Shown here one piece after another: positions 1 through 8,161 of a stretch of 64,000 nucleotides of DNA. The stretch's first letter is position 1, and each line of letters starts with the position of its first letter. Origin of the DNA: Opitutus terrae PB90-1 (lineage in GTDB: Bacteria > Verrucomicrobiota > Verrucomicrobiia > Opitutales > Opitutaceae); NCBI RefSeq assembly GCF_000019965.1, contig NC_010571.1:2365001-2429000 (forward strand), given 5' to 3'. Position numbers and translations under genes: made by a program. Under the pieces are notes generated by a model that saw only the letters and a list, made by a program, of their open reading frames with translations, did not search any database and was not told the DNA's origin.

Positions 1-209
1 CGGTTCATGGTGATTTGAAGCTTCAAGCTCGAGCACCGACTGGGCGGACGGCGCGTCGGCGAAGGGCAAAACACGGCAGGCGCGCGGGAGTTACAGCCCA
101 GTTGAGGTGGGAAGCTTAAGTTGAAGAAATGGGAGTGACGCGACCCAGCTCGGCGGCGACTTCCGCTTCGACTTCAACTTCTCACTTCAACTGTCCGCGC
201 CGGCGCGCG
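1..209. repeat. Intergenic inverted repeat downstream of permease 1 (F-type copy 1)
   Basis: There is no gene here. The stretch ends in an imperfect inverted repeat: a purine-rich arm at about 112-127 (GCTTAAGTTGAAGAA) and a pyrimidine-rich arm at about 163-192 (CTTCGACTTCAACTTCTCA then CTTCAACTG). The same arms recur between permeases 4/5 (10709-10813), 6/7 (16200-16286) and 7/8 (18733-18830). It lies just after the stop of the last permease in the minus-strand array, so it could act as a weak terminator or mRNA 3' stabiliser; that role is inferred. Confidence 0.6.
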
Positions 210-2606
210 CTATTCGGCGCGGAGCGCCTCGATGGGGTCGACCTTCGTGGCGCGACGGGCGGGAAGGTAGCTGGCGATGAGCGCCACGATCACGAGTACG
301 GCGGTGGTCACGGGTAGGATCACGAAATCGATGTTCGGTTGTCCCGCGAACATTGCGCTCAAGAGCAGGCTCATGGCCACCGAGCCCAGGAGGCCGACGC
401 CCGCGCCGATGGCGGCGAGCCTGAAGCCGGTGCCCATGATGAGCGTGAGGATGTCGCGCCACTGCGCGCCGAGCGCCATCCGTACGCCGATCTCGGGCGT
501 GCGCTGCACGACGAGTCGCATGATCACGCCATAAAGGCCGAGGGCGGCGAGGAAGAGGCCCAGCAGGCTGAAGCCAAAAAAGATCGTGGTGATAAGCTCG
601 AGCGCGCGGGTGCCAGTCTTGGCCAGTTCGTCGGCCGTGTTCAGCAGCTGAACGGGGATGGTAGGATCCAGGGCCTGGACCGCCTGTCGCAGCGGTTCGG
701 TGACGGGGTGCGGTGCGCGCACCAGCACGGTGACGTAGTTCCACGGTTCCTGCGCGAGGGGCTGGAAAACCTGGAACGGCGTCGTGGCCGGCGCGGGATT
801 TCCGGCCATCCCGACATCGTGGAAGACGCCAACGATCTCGGCTGAGGCGCGGTTGCCGGCGTCGCCGGTGCTGAGGTGCCGGCCGATGGGATTCTCGCCC
901 GGGAAGAGCGCGCGGGCCATCGCCTCGTTGATCATCACGACGCGCGGGGCGCCAAGGGCATCCGTTGCGCTGAACTGTCGACCGGCCTGCAGCTGGATCC
1001 GCAGGGTCTCGAGATAGGTGGGGCTGACGGCATTGACGAAGGCGCGCGGTTCGCGGCCGGGGGCCGGCGGTTCGCGTCCCTCGACCAGGAAGGTGCGCGT
1101 GGCGAGCAGTTGGTAGAGCGGGGCCGTCCAGCCGATGCCGACGTTTTCGACGCCAGGCAGTGCGCGCAGCCGTTGCTCGAGGTTGTCGTAGAAACCGAGG
1201 ACCTGCTGGGGCGTGGCGTAGCGCGCCGCCGGGAGATTGATCACGCAGTGGGTGAGTCCGGCAGGCGTCCATCCCGGATCGCGCGCCAGCAGCGTTTGCA
1301 TGCCGCGCATGAAGAATCCGGTGGCGCTGAGGAGAATGAGGGCCGCGGCGAATTGGAGCACGATCAGCGCGTCGCGGAAGCGGTGCTGCGAGCGGTCACC
1401 CGTCGCGGCCCGGCCGCCCGACTTAAGCGTGTCGTTCACGTCCACGCGCGAGGACAGCCACGCCGGGGCGAGCCCGAAGAACATGCCGGTTAGCAGCGAA
1501 AGTCCGGAGGCGAACACGAGCACCCGCCAGTCGATCGTCAGATCGAAATGGATCGGCAGATTCTGGGCGATCTGGCTGGAGATCCACGCGTTGCCCCAGA
1601 CGGTGACGAGAACCCCGAGCGCGCCGCCGGCCAGCGCGAGCATCGTGCTCTCCAGCAGCAGCGGTCGCAGCAGGTGGGAGCGCGAGGCGCCGAGTGCCGC
1701 GCGAACGGCGAACTCACGCGTGCGGGACAGGGCGCGGGCCATCTGGAGATTGGCGAGATTGCCGCAGACAATCAGCAGCACGAATCCGGCGAGGCCGAGG
1801 AGCATCAGGGTCGCGACGTCGGTGCCGGGCTGCATCGTCGAGGATTGCAGGTCCACCGCTCGCAGTCCGTCCTTGCTCTGCTCGCGCGGGCGGGAATCCG
1901 CGAGGTTGGCGTAAATGGCGGCGAGTCGGGTGTTCAGCTGCGCGAGCGTGAGACCTTGGTCGAAGCGACCGAGGACCTGCACGGAGGTGTCGGCGCGGTC
2001 GGCCTTCTCCTGTTCGCTCAGCGCCAACGGTCGGAAAACGTCGGACGGTCCCCACAGAAACAGCGAAGCGAATTTCTCCGGCAGCACGCCGACGACGGTC
2101 GTGGGCTCGCTGTCGATCGACACGGTTTGGCCGACGATGCCCGGATCGCCGCCGAACTGCGCCATCCACGCGGCGTAACTCAGGATCACGACATGGTTGC
2201 CCGCGTGGTCCTCCTCCGGCGTGAACACGCGGCCGAGCTCGGGCTGCAGCCCGAGGATTTCGAAAAAGCCGGCGGACACGCGGAGGGCGTTGAGGTTCTC
2301 GGGGCTCCGGCCGGGCTGGGTGAGCGTGTAGCCCCACTGGCGATAAGCCGCGAGCTTGAGGAAGGCCGCCGTCTCGCGGCGGAGATCGAGGAAGGATTGG
2401 ACGTTGTGATTGCCGCGCGCATCCTGCGGCGTGGTGCGGAAGATTCGGACCAGCTGTTCCTTTGCCGGATAGGGCAGCGGCCGCAGGATGAGCAGATTCA
2501 TCAGGCTGAACATCGAAGTGTTCAGGCCGATGCCGAGGGCGAGCGTGATGACGGCGACGGCGGTATAGCCCGGGGATTTGAAGAGCTGACGGAGAGCGAG
2601 GCGCAT
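210..2606 (-). CDS. ADOP-type ABC transporter permease 1 (FtsX/MacB-like, duplicated)
   Basis: 798-residue integral membrane protein of the 'Acidobacterial duplicated orphan permease' type: a tandem fusion of two MacB/FtsX units with no ATPase domain. Visible order: membrane segment at about 17-40 (motif TLALGIGLNTSMFS), a MacB-type periplasmic domain to about 260, a membrane block at about 262-430 containing GFVLLIVCGNLANLQ and EFAVRAALGASR, a second periplasmic domain, then C-terminal helices with YGVIMRLVVQRTPEIGVR and the ending ARRATKVDPIEALRAE. Family knowledge: such permeases work with a separate LolD/MacB ATPase and a MacA-like adaptor to move substrates from the inner membrane or periplasm outward; the substrate is unknown. 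It is the last gene of the minus-strand array but has its own sigma-54-like promoter at 2647-2663, so it can probably be transcribed alone. The predicted 5' UTR is about 31 nt and no good Shine-Dalgarno is visible. Confidence 0.9.
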   Translation of the reverse strand: MRLALRQLFKSPGYTAVAVITLALGIGLNTSMFSLMNLLILRPLPYPAKEQLVRIFRTTPQDARGNHNVQSFLDLRRETAAFLKLAAYRQWGYTLTQPGRSPENLNALRVSAGFFEILGLQPELGRVFTPEEDHAGNHVVILSYAAWMAQFGGDPGIVGQTVSIDSEPTTVVGVLPEKFASLFLWGPSDVFRPLALSEQEKADRADTSVQVLGRFDQGLTLAQLNTRLAAIYANLADSRPREQSKDGLRAVDLQSSTMQPGTDVATLMLLGLAGFVLLIVCGNLANLQMARALSRTREFAVRAALGASRSHLLRPLLLESTMLALAGGALGVLVTVWGNAWISSQIAQNLPIHFDLTIDWRVLVFASGLSLLTGMFFGLAPAWLSSRVDVNDTLKSGGRAATGDRSQHRFRDALIVLQFAAALILLSATGFFMRGMQTLLARDPGWTPAGLTHCVINLPAARYATPQQVLGFYDNLEQRLRALPGVENVGIGWTAPLYQLLATRTFLVEGREPPAPGREPRAFVNAVSPTYLETLRIQLQAGRQFSATDALGAPRVVMINEAMARALFPGENPIGRHLSTGDAGNRASAEIVGVFHDVGMAGNPAPATTPFQVFQPLAQEPWNYVTVLVRAPHPVTEPLRQAVQALDPTIPVQLLNTADELAKTGTRALELITTIFFGFSLLGLFLAALGLYGVIMRLVVQRTPEIGVRMALGAQWRDILTLIMGTGFRLAAIGAGVGLLGSVAMSLLLSAMFAGQPNIDFVILPVTTAVLVIVALIASYLPARRATKVDPIEALRAE

Positions 2607-2646
2607 GGGGTGTCGAGAAGGTGCGGCGGCCGGCCGCGCCTGAAGT

Positions 2647-2663
2647 TAGCAACCCGCGGGCCA
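2647..2663 (-). promoter_or_regulatory. Sigma-54 (-24/-12) promoter for permease 1
   Basis: On the minus strand this reads TGGCCC-GCGGG-TTGCTA, with GG and GC separated by exactly 10 nt, close to the sigma-54 consensus TGGCAC-N5-TTGC. The predicted transcription start is about 2637, 31 nt before the ATG at 2606. Two TCCC-N6-GGGA-like palindromes start 100 and 185 bp upstream. Confidence 0.7.
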
Positions 2664-2762
2664 GCTCGAGGCGTCGTGGGTTAGCCGATTGGAATCAGAG
2701 TGTTACGGCATCGCCACCTCCGACTTACGGCGGGGCGTGGTTTTGAATCTGGAACCGCGGCT

Positions 2763-2776
2763 TCCCGTTTATGGGA
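2763..2776. promoter_or_regulatory. Putative activator site (UAS), TCCC-GTTTAT-GGGA
   Basis: 14-bp inverted repeat starting 100 bp upstream of the T of the -24 element at 2663. The same distance (99-100 bp) recurs at three other sigma-54-like promoters in the window. It is probably bound by the NtrC-type regulator encoded at 25951-27321. Confidence 0.6.
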
Positions 2777-2847
2777 TTGTGTGACGCGGGCGAGCGGGTC
2801 GATCGGCTCGTGCGGTGCGTTGGGTCGGGCTGAACAGAACGCAGCAT

Positions 2848-2861
2848 TCCTACGCGTGGGA
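2848..2861. promoter_or_regulatory. Putative second activator site, TCCT-ACGCGT-GGGA
   Basis: Near-match to the TCCC-N6-GGGA palindrome, 185 bp upstream of the sigma-54-like promoter at 2647-2663. It is almost identical to the site at 13569-13582, sharing the ACGCGT centre. Confidence 0.5.
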
Positions 2862-2896
2862 ACGTGAGAGGTGGACGGCGGCGACCACCATGAATG

Positions 2897-2998
2897 ATGG
2901 TCTTCCCTTTCTTCTTTCATCTTTCTCGTTCGCCAGTGCGACGTCGCCAGAGCGGGCGCCGGGAGAAAAGCGACGAGAAAGATAAAGCGAAAGAGCCA
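2897..2998. repeat. Purine/pyrimidine inverted repeat after permease 2
   Basis: A pyrimidine-rich arm at about 2900-2935 (containing TCATCTTTCTCGTTCGCC) pairs imperfectly with a purine-rich arm at about 2963-2998 (containing GCGACGAGAAAGATAAAGCG). It sits immediately 3' of the stop of permease 2 on the minus strand. It resembles in style, but not in sequence, the hairpins after other permease genes. The rest of 2607-3001 holds the promoter and activator sites of permease 1. Confidence 0.6.
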
Positions 2999-3001
2999 GG
3001 C

Positions 3002-5419
3002 TCACTCCGCGCGGAGCGCGATGAGCGGGTCGACCTTGGTGGCGCGGCGGGCGGGAATCCAACTGGCGATGATCGCGACGACCAAGAGGACGGCGGCGAC
3101 GCCGAGCAGCGCGACCAGATCGAGCGAGACCACGCGCGGCATCAGACCGGACAGCACGCGGCTGAGCGCGAACGCCCCGACGATGCCGAGCACGAGTCCG
3201 ACGCCGGTCAACCGCAGCGCCTGGGCGAGGACCAGCCGAAGCACGTCGTGCGGCTGGGCGCCGAGCGCGAGGCGGATGCCGAACTCGCCGGTGCGTTGCG
3301 CGACGACATGAGCGATCACGCCGTAAAGTCCGACGGCGGCGAGCGCGAGCCCGAGAACGGCGAACGCCGTGAGCGTCTTGCCGGCGAGCCGGAGGTTGTG
3401 CTGCTGACTGTCGACCAGCTGCTGTACCGTGCCCGTGTAGGCGACGGCGAGGTCGGGATCGAAGTCGGACACCGCGCGGCGGAGCGTTTCGCCGAGCGCC
3501 TCGGGCGTGCGGCTGCGGAGGACCAAGTGAACGTACCCCCACGCTTCCTGCGCGAGAGGCTTGTAAACCTGATACGGCGTCGACGGGTCGCGCGTGCTGG
3601 CGGCGGTGTCGACATCGCGCACGACGCCGATGATCTCCGCCCAGTAAGGTTTGCCACTGTCCATGCTGGCGAGCCGCTTGCCGACGGCCGTGTCATTGGG
3701 CCAGAGCCGGCGCGCGAGCGCTTCGTTGACGAGGATGACGCGCGGATCGGTCACCTTGATGTCGGGCGCGTAGAGCTGGCCCTCGACGAGGGGAATGCCC
3801 ATCGTCGCGAAGTAATTCGCGGAGGCCATGACGTGAAACGCGGCCGGCAGGTTCGGATCCATCTGTGACTGGCCGTCGATGAAGACCCGGCGATCGCCGT
3901 TGTAGGTGAAGACCGGCAGGGACGTGGCGATGGCGGCCTGTTCGACACCGGGAATGCGCGCGAGCCGTTCCTCGAGTCGTCGGAAGAGTTCGGCGCGTTT
4001 GGCCTCGGTTTCGTATTCGGTGCGGGTTTCGGGGATCGGCAGCGCGGCGGTGATGATGTGATCCGTGTCCCACCCGGTGTGGCGATCGAGCAGGTCGGCG
4101 AAGCCGCGTTGGAGAATGGCGGCGCCACTGAGCAGGACGAGCGCGAGCGCGACCTCGGCGACGACGAGCGTCTGGCGAATGCGATGGTGGCCGCGACCGG
4201 CGGTGCCACCGCGCGTCTGTTGTTTCAGCGCGGTGTTCACGTCGGTGCGCGACGCGAGCCACGCGGGCACGATGCCAAACAACAGGCCGGTGAGCAGCGA
4301 GACGAGCAGCGTCGCGGCGAGCACGCGCGGATCGAGTCGGATGTGCACGGCGCCGGTCGAACCGCTGATGACGAAGTTGGTTTCGATGACGCGGTTCAGC
4401 ACGAGCGCGAGCCCGACGCCCAGCGCGCCGCCGGCGAGGCTGAGCAGGACCGACTCGACCAGCTGTTGATAAATCAGCCGCCGGCGCGAGGCGCCGAGCG
4501 CGGCCCGAATGGCGAGATCGCGGACATTGGCGGTCGCGCGGGCGAGCTGCAGGTTGGCGAGGTTGGCGCAGGCGATGAGCAGCACGAACGCGGACAGCCC
4601 GAGCAGCAGCAGCGAGACGCGGCGGCCGAGCGTGTCCATCAGCGCCTCGTGGAGCGGGACCGCGTGATAGCGGATGCCGGAGTAGGATTCGGGGAAGAGC
4701 TTTTCCTGGGTCGCGCCCACGGGGGCGAGCTCGGCGGCGACGCGACTGGCGGGCGAGGTCGCGGGCAGCCGGCCGATCAAGCTGAACACGCGGTAATCGC
4801 GCCACTCGATCTGGTCGCGCGTGAAGTTGAGCGGACGCCAGAACGCCGCGCCGCCCCAGAGCATGCGATAGTCGAATGCGGGCGGCATCACGCCGATGAT
4901 GGTGGTCGTGCGCCCGTCGAGCCGCAGCGTGCGGCCGATCACGTCGGTCGCGCCGCCGAAGCGGGTTTGCCAGAACGCGTAGCTGAGCAGGATGACGTCG
5001 TTGCGACCGGGCTGGTGTTCCTCGGGCGAGAACACGCGGCCGATGAGCGGCGGGACGCGGAAGGTGGCGAAGAAATCCTCCGAGACCATGATGCCGCCGA
5101 TGCGCTCGGCGGGCTGGCCGGGTTCGGAGACGGTGTATTGGCTGTGCACCAGCGTGGTCAGCGCCGGGAAAGCGGTGAGCTGTTCGCGGATCTCGCGTAG
5201 CTCGAGGTAGGAATAGCGGCGCGCTTCGAAGGTGGGGCTGGAAGCGACCACCTCGTAGAGCTGCGCGGAATCGGGAAACGGCGTGCTGCGGAACAGCAGC
5301 GCGTCGACAAGGCTGAACATCGAGGTGTTCACGCCGATGCCGAGCGCGAGCGTGAGCAGCGCGATGGTGGTGTAGCCGGGGGATTTCAGCAGGGCGCGCA
5401 GCGCGAGGCGGACGGGCAT
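3002..5419 (-). CDS. ADOP-type ABC transporter permease 2
   Basis: 805 residues with the same two-unit layout as permease 1: N-terminal membrane motif TLALGIGVNTSMFS near residue 25, the conserved block FVLLIACANLANLQLARA near 280, LAIRAALGASRRRL shortly after, and the C-terminal YGVIAHVVAQRTGEFGIR and ARRATKVDPLIALRAE. It is closest in wording to permease 3 (both have the QRTGEFGIRLALGA variant and the ending DPLIALRAE), which suggests a recent local duplication. No sigma-54 element was found in the 213 bp upstream, so it is probably transcribed with permease 3. That gap is mostly occupied by a long inverted repeat. No ATPase motif is present, so it depends on a separate nucleotide-binding subunit. 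Confidence 0.9.
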   Translation of the reverse strand: MPVRLALRALLKSPGYTTIALLTLALGIGVNTSMFSLVDALLFRSTPFPDSAQLYEVVASSPTFEARRYSYLELREIREQLTAFPALTTLVHSQYTVSEPGQPAERIGGIMVSEDFFATFRVPPLIGRVFSPEEHQPGRNDVILLSYAFWQTRFGGATDVIGRTLRLDGRTTTIIGVMPPAFDYRMLWGGAAFWRPLNFTRDQIEWRDYRVFSLIGRLPATSPASRVAAELAPVGATQEKLFPESYSGIRYHAVPLHEALMDTLGRRVSLLLLGLSAFVLLIACANLANLQLARATANVRDLAIRAALGASRRRLIYQQLVESVLLSLAGGALGVGLALVLNRVIETNFVISGSTGAVHIRLDPRVLAATLLVSLLTGLLFGIVPAWLASRTDVNTALKQQTRGGTAGRGHHRIRQTLVVAEVALALVLLSGAAILQRGFADLLDRHTGWDTDHIITAALPIPETRTEYETEAKRAELFRRLEERLARIPGVEQAAIATSLPVFTYNGDRRVFIDGQSQMDPNLPAAFHVMASANYFATMGIPLVEGQLYAPDIKVTDPRVILVNEALARRLWPNDTAVGKRLASMDSGKPYWAEIIGVVRDVDTAASTRDPSTPYQVYKPLAQEAWGYVHLVLRSRTPEALGETLRRAVSDFDPDLAVAYTGTVQQLVDSQQHNLRLAGKTLTAFAVLGLALAAVGLYGVIAHVVAQRTGEFGIRLALGAQPHDVLRLVLAQALRLTGVGLVLGIVGAFALSRVLSGLMPRVVSLDLVALLGVAAVLLVVAIIASWIPARRATKVDPLIALRAE

Positions 5420-5474
5420 GGCCGAAAGTCAAACGAAGACCCCGCCTGCTCACAAGGGCAAGAACAGCAACGAA

Positions 5475-5620
5475 CCCGAAAATCCGAAATCCGAATGTCG
5501 AAATCCGAAGAAATCCGAATCTCAAAACCTCAAATTCGTGCTGACGATCGCATGGTCCGTCGGCTTGGGATTTTGAGTTTCGAGCTTGTTTCGGATTTCG
5601 AAATTCGGATTTCGGATTCC
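5475..5620. repeat. Long imperfect inverted repeat between permeases 2 and 3
   Basis: The left arm (about 5475-5532) is built from short tandem words of the type GAAATCCGAA. The right arm (about 5569-5620) is its approximate reverse complement (TTTCGGATTTCGAAATTCGG). Both arms end in CTCAAAA / TTTTGAG next to the loop. It would form a long stem in RNA, 13 nt after the stop of permease 3. The word TTCGGATTTCGAAATT also appears near 58686. Confidence 0.7.
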
Positions 5621-5632
5621 GCCGTGCGGCGG

Positions 5633-8041
5633 CTACTCTGCCCGCAGCGCGATCAGCGGGTCGACTTTCGTCGCGCGGCGGGCGGGGAACCAGCTTGCCA
5701 GGATCGCGACGACGAAGAGGAGCGCGGCCATGCCGGAAAGCGCGAGCGTGTCGGGGCTGACCATTCGCGGCATGATCGCGTTGAGCAGCCGGCTGACCCC
5801 GTAGGCGCCCGCGAATCCGAGGAGCAGTCCGATCGCGGTAAGCTGCAGCCCGTGCTGCAGGACGAGTTGGAGGACGTCGGAGGGCCTGGCGCCGAGCGCG
5901 AGCCGGATGCCGAACTCGCCCGTGCGCTGGGCGACGAGATTGGAGATGACGCCGTAGAGCCCGACGGCGGCGAGGACGAGGCCGAGCAGGGCGAAGCCGA
6001 TGAGGAGCCGGGCGACGATGACGAGGTTGTGATTGGAGCGATCGAGGGCCTGGGGGACCGTCAACACTTCGTCGGCGGGCAGGTCGGGATCGACCTCGGC
6101 GATGGCACGGCGAACGCTTTCGACCAGCGCGGCGGGCGCAGGGGCGCGAATCGCGAAGCGGACCCAGCTCCACGGTTCGTGCACGAGGGGCCGGAACACC
6201 TGGTAAGGCGTGCTCGGATTGCCGATCTCTCCGGGCGAATCGGCATCGCGGACGACGCCGATGATTTCGCTCCAGGTGTTTTCGGCGCCATTGATGGACG
6301 CGAGACGCTGGCCGACCGCGCTTTGGTTGGGCCAGAGCTGGCGGGCGAGGGATTGGTTGATGACGATCACCTTGGGGTCGTCGGGCTTGATGTCGGCGGG
6401 CCACATGCGACCCTCAAGCAACGAAACGCCGAGGACGTTGAAGAAATCGGATGTGATCATCACGTGGCTCGCGAGCGGGAGGTTGCGGGTATCGGAGGCG
6501 TCCTGCTTTTCGGTGTGAATCTGGCGGTCCGTGCCGTAGCCCCAGATCGGCACGCCCGTCGCGAGCGCCGCGGCCTCGACGCCCGGCAGCGCGGCGAGCC
6601 GGGCGAGGACTTTGCGATGGAATTCGATGCGGTCGGCGGGTTGGGGAAACCGTTTTTCCGGCATCGGCAGGGTACCGGTCAGGAGCCGGGCGGTATCCCA
6701 GCCTGGATCCTTTTGGACGAACTTCGCGAAGCCGCGCTGCATGACGGCAGCGCCACCGAGGAGGACCAGGGCGAGGGTGACCTCGGCGACGATGAGCGCC
6801 TGTCGCATGCGGTGCTGGCCGCGGCTGGAGGTGGAGCCGCGCGATTGGGACTTGAGGGCGTCGACGACATCGGCGCGCGAGGACAGCCAGGCGGGGACAA
6901 TGCCGAAGAGCACGCCCGTGGCCGTGGCGACGAGAAAGGTGACGAGCAGGACGGAGCCTTGGAGCTGCAGCCCGAGCCCGTCGGGTTCGCCGGCAATACG
7001 GATGCTGGCGCTGAGGGCGCGATTGATCCAGTAGGCGAAAAGAATGCCGAGCGCACCGCCCGCGAGGGACAGCATCAGGCATTCGACGAGCTGGTCGCGG
7101 ATCAGCCGCGCGCGGGACGCGCCGAGCGCGGCACGGATGGCGAGGTCGCGCATCGCGGTGGTGGCGCGCGCGAGCTGGAGATTGGCGAGATTGGCGCAGG
7201 CGATCAGCAGCACGAAGCCGGACAGGCCCAGAAGCATCCAGAGGATTTGACGACTCGTGTCGTCCATCTGCGCTTTGTGGAGGACGGTGACGCGATAAGA
7301 GAGGTCGTTGTAGTCCTTCGGGAAATCCTTCAGCTGATTGGCGGCGACGGGTCCGAGTTCGGCGACGGCCTGTTCCGGAGTGATGCCGGGGCGGAGCCGG
7401 CCGACGAGGTTGAACGTGCGGTAGGTGCGGCTGTTGAGCTGATCGGGGCTGTAGTTGATGGGCCGCCAGAACCCGGCCATGCCCCAAAGGAAGCGCCAGT
7501 CGAAGCTGGCGGGCATGACGCCAATGATGGTGACGGTCTCGCCGTCGAGGCGAAGCGTGCGGCCGATGACGTCGCGGGAGCCGGCGAAGCGCTGCTGCCA
7601 AAAGCGGTGGCTGAGGACGATGACCTGGTTGTTGCCGGGCCGGGTTTCGTCGGCGGTGAAGGCGCGGCCGACGATCGGCTGAACGCCGAAGGTATCGAAG
7701 AACTCGGCGGAAACGAGGATGCTGAGCACGCGCTCGGCCGGACGGCCGGGTTCGGCGAGCGCCGTCTGGTTGTACCGGAAGGTGGTGACGGAGCTGAACG
7801 AGCTGATGCGTTCGCGAATCTCGCGGGTCTCGACCTCGGAGAATTGATAGCGCGCGCCCTGCCGCGTGTTGGCGATGATCTGATGGAGTTCGGTGCTACG
7901 CGGGAACGGCGCGGGGCGCAGGAGCAACGATTCCAGGAGGCTGAACATCGACGTGTTCACGCCGATCCCGAGCGCGAGGGTGAGGAGAGCGATCGCGGTG
8001 AAGCCGGGGGACTTTGCCAGCGAGCGAAACGCGTGTTTCAT
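5633..8041 (-). CDS. ADOP-type ABC transporter permease 3
   Basis: 802 residues. N-terminal motif [20 protein letters not shown]; first periplasmic MacB-like domain with the typical TVTIIGVMPASFDW stretch near 185; membrane block with LSGFVLLIACANLANLQLAR near 275; second half with the conserved LARQLWPNQSAVGQRLASI segment; C-terminus ARRATKVDPLIALRAE. It is paired with permease 2 by sequence (see there). The MKHAFRSLAKSPGF start is the usual one for these proteins: a short basic amphipathic stretch before the first helix. Role in family terms: a transmembrane subunit of a tripartite MacAB- or Lol-like export system, with cargo unknown. Confidence 0.9.
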   Translation of the reverse strand: MKHAFRSLAKSPGFTAIALLTLALGIGVNTSMFSLLESLLLRPAPFPRSTELHQIIANTRQGARYQFSEVETREIRERISSFSSVTTFRYNQTALAEPGRPAERVLSILVSAEFFDTFGVQPIVGRAFTADETRPGNNQVIVLSHRFWQQRFAGSRDVIGRTLRLDGETVTIIGVMPASFDWRFLWGMAGFWRPINYSPDQLNSRTYRTFNLVGRLRPGITPEQAVAELGPVAANQLKDFPKDYNDLSYRVTVLHKAQMDDTSRQILWMLLGLSGFVLLIACANLANLQLARATTAMRDLAIRAALGASRARLIRDQLVECLMLSLAGGALGILFAYWINRALSASIRIAGEPDGLGLQLQGSVLLVTFLVATATGVLFGIVPAWLSSRADVVDALKSQSRGSTSSRGQHRMRQALIVAEVTLALVLLGGAAVMQRGFAKFVQKDPGWDTARLLTGTLPMPEKRFPQPADRIEFHRKVLARLAALPGVEAAALATGVPIWGYGTDRQIHTEKQDASDTRNLPLASHVMITSDFFNVLGVSLLEGRMWPADIKPDDPKVIVINQSLARQLWPNQSAVGQRLASINGAENTWSEIIGVVRDADSPGEIGNPSTPYQVFRPLVHEPWSWVRFAIRAPAPAALVESVRRAIAEVDPDLPADEVLTVPQALDRSNHNLVIVARLLIGFALLGLVLAAVGLYGVISNLVAQRTGEFGIRLALGARPSDVLQLVLQHGLQLTAIGLLLGFAGAYGVSRLLNAIMPRMVSPDTLALSGMAALLFVVAILASWFPARRATKVDPLIALRAE

Positions 8042-8161
8042 GAGGGCGGGTTTTGGTTGCGAGGCGGGGCGGTGCAGGCGCGACGACGGCTCCGGCGAGG
8101 GCGCAGGGAGTCCGACGCGGGGGAAAACCCGGCAAGGGCGGCAAGGTTGCGGGCAATCGTG

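Noticed and set aside
3693-6404. A 903-residue minus-strand frame overlapping permeases 2 and 3
   Set aside because: Arg/His/Pro-rich translation running out of frame through two well-supported genes and their gap; a composition artefact.
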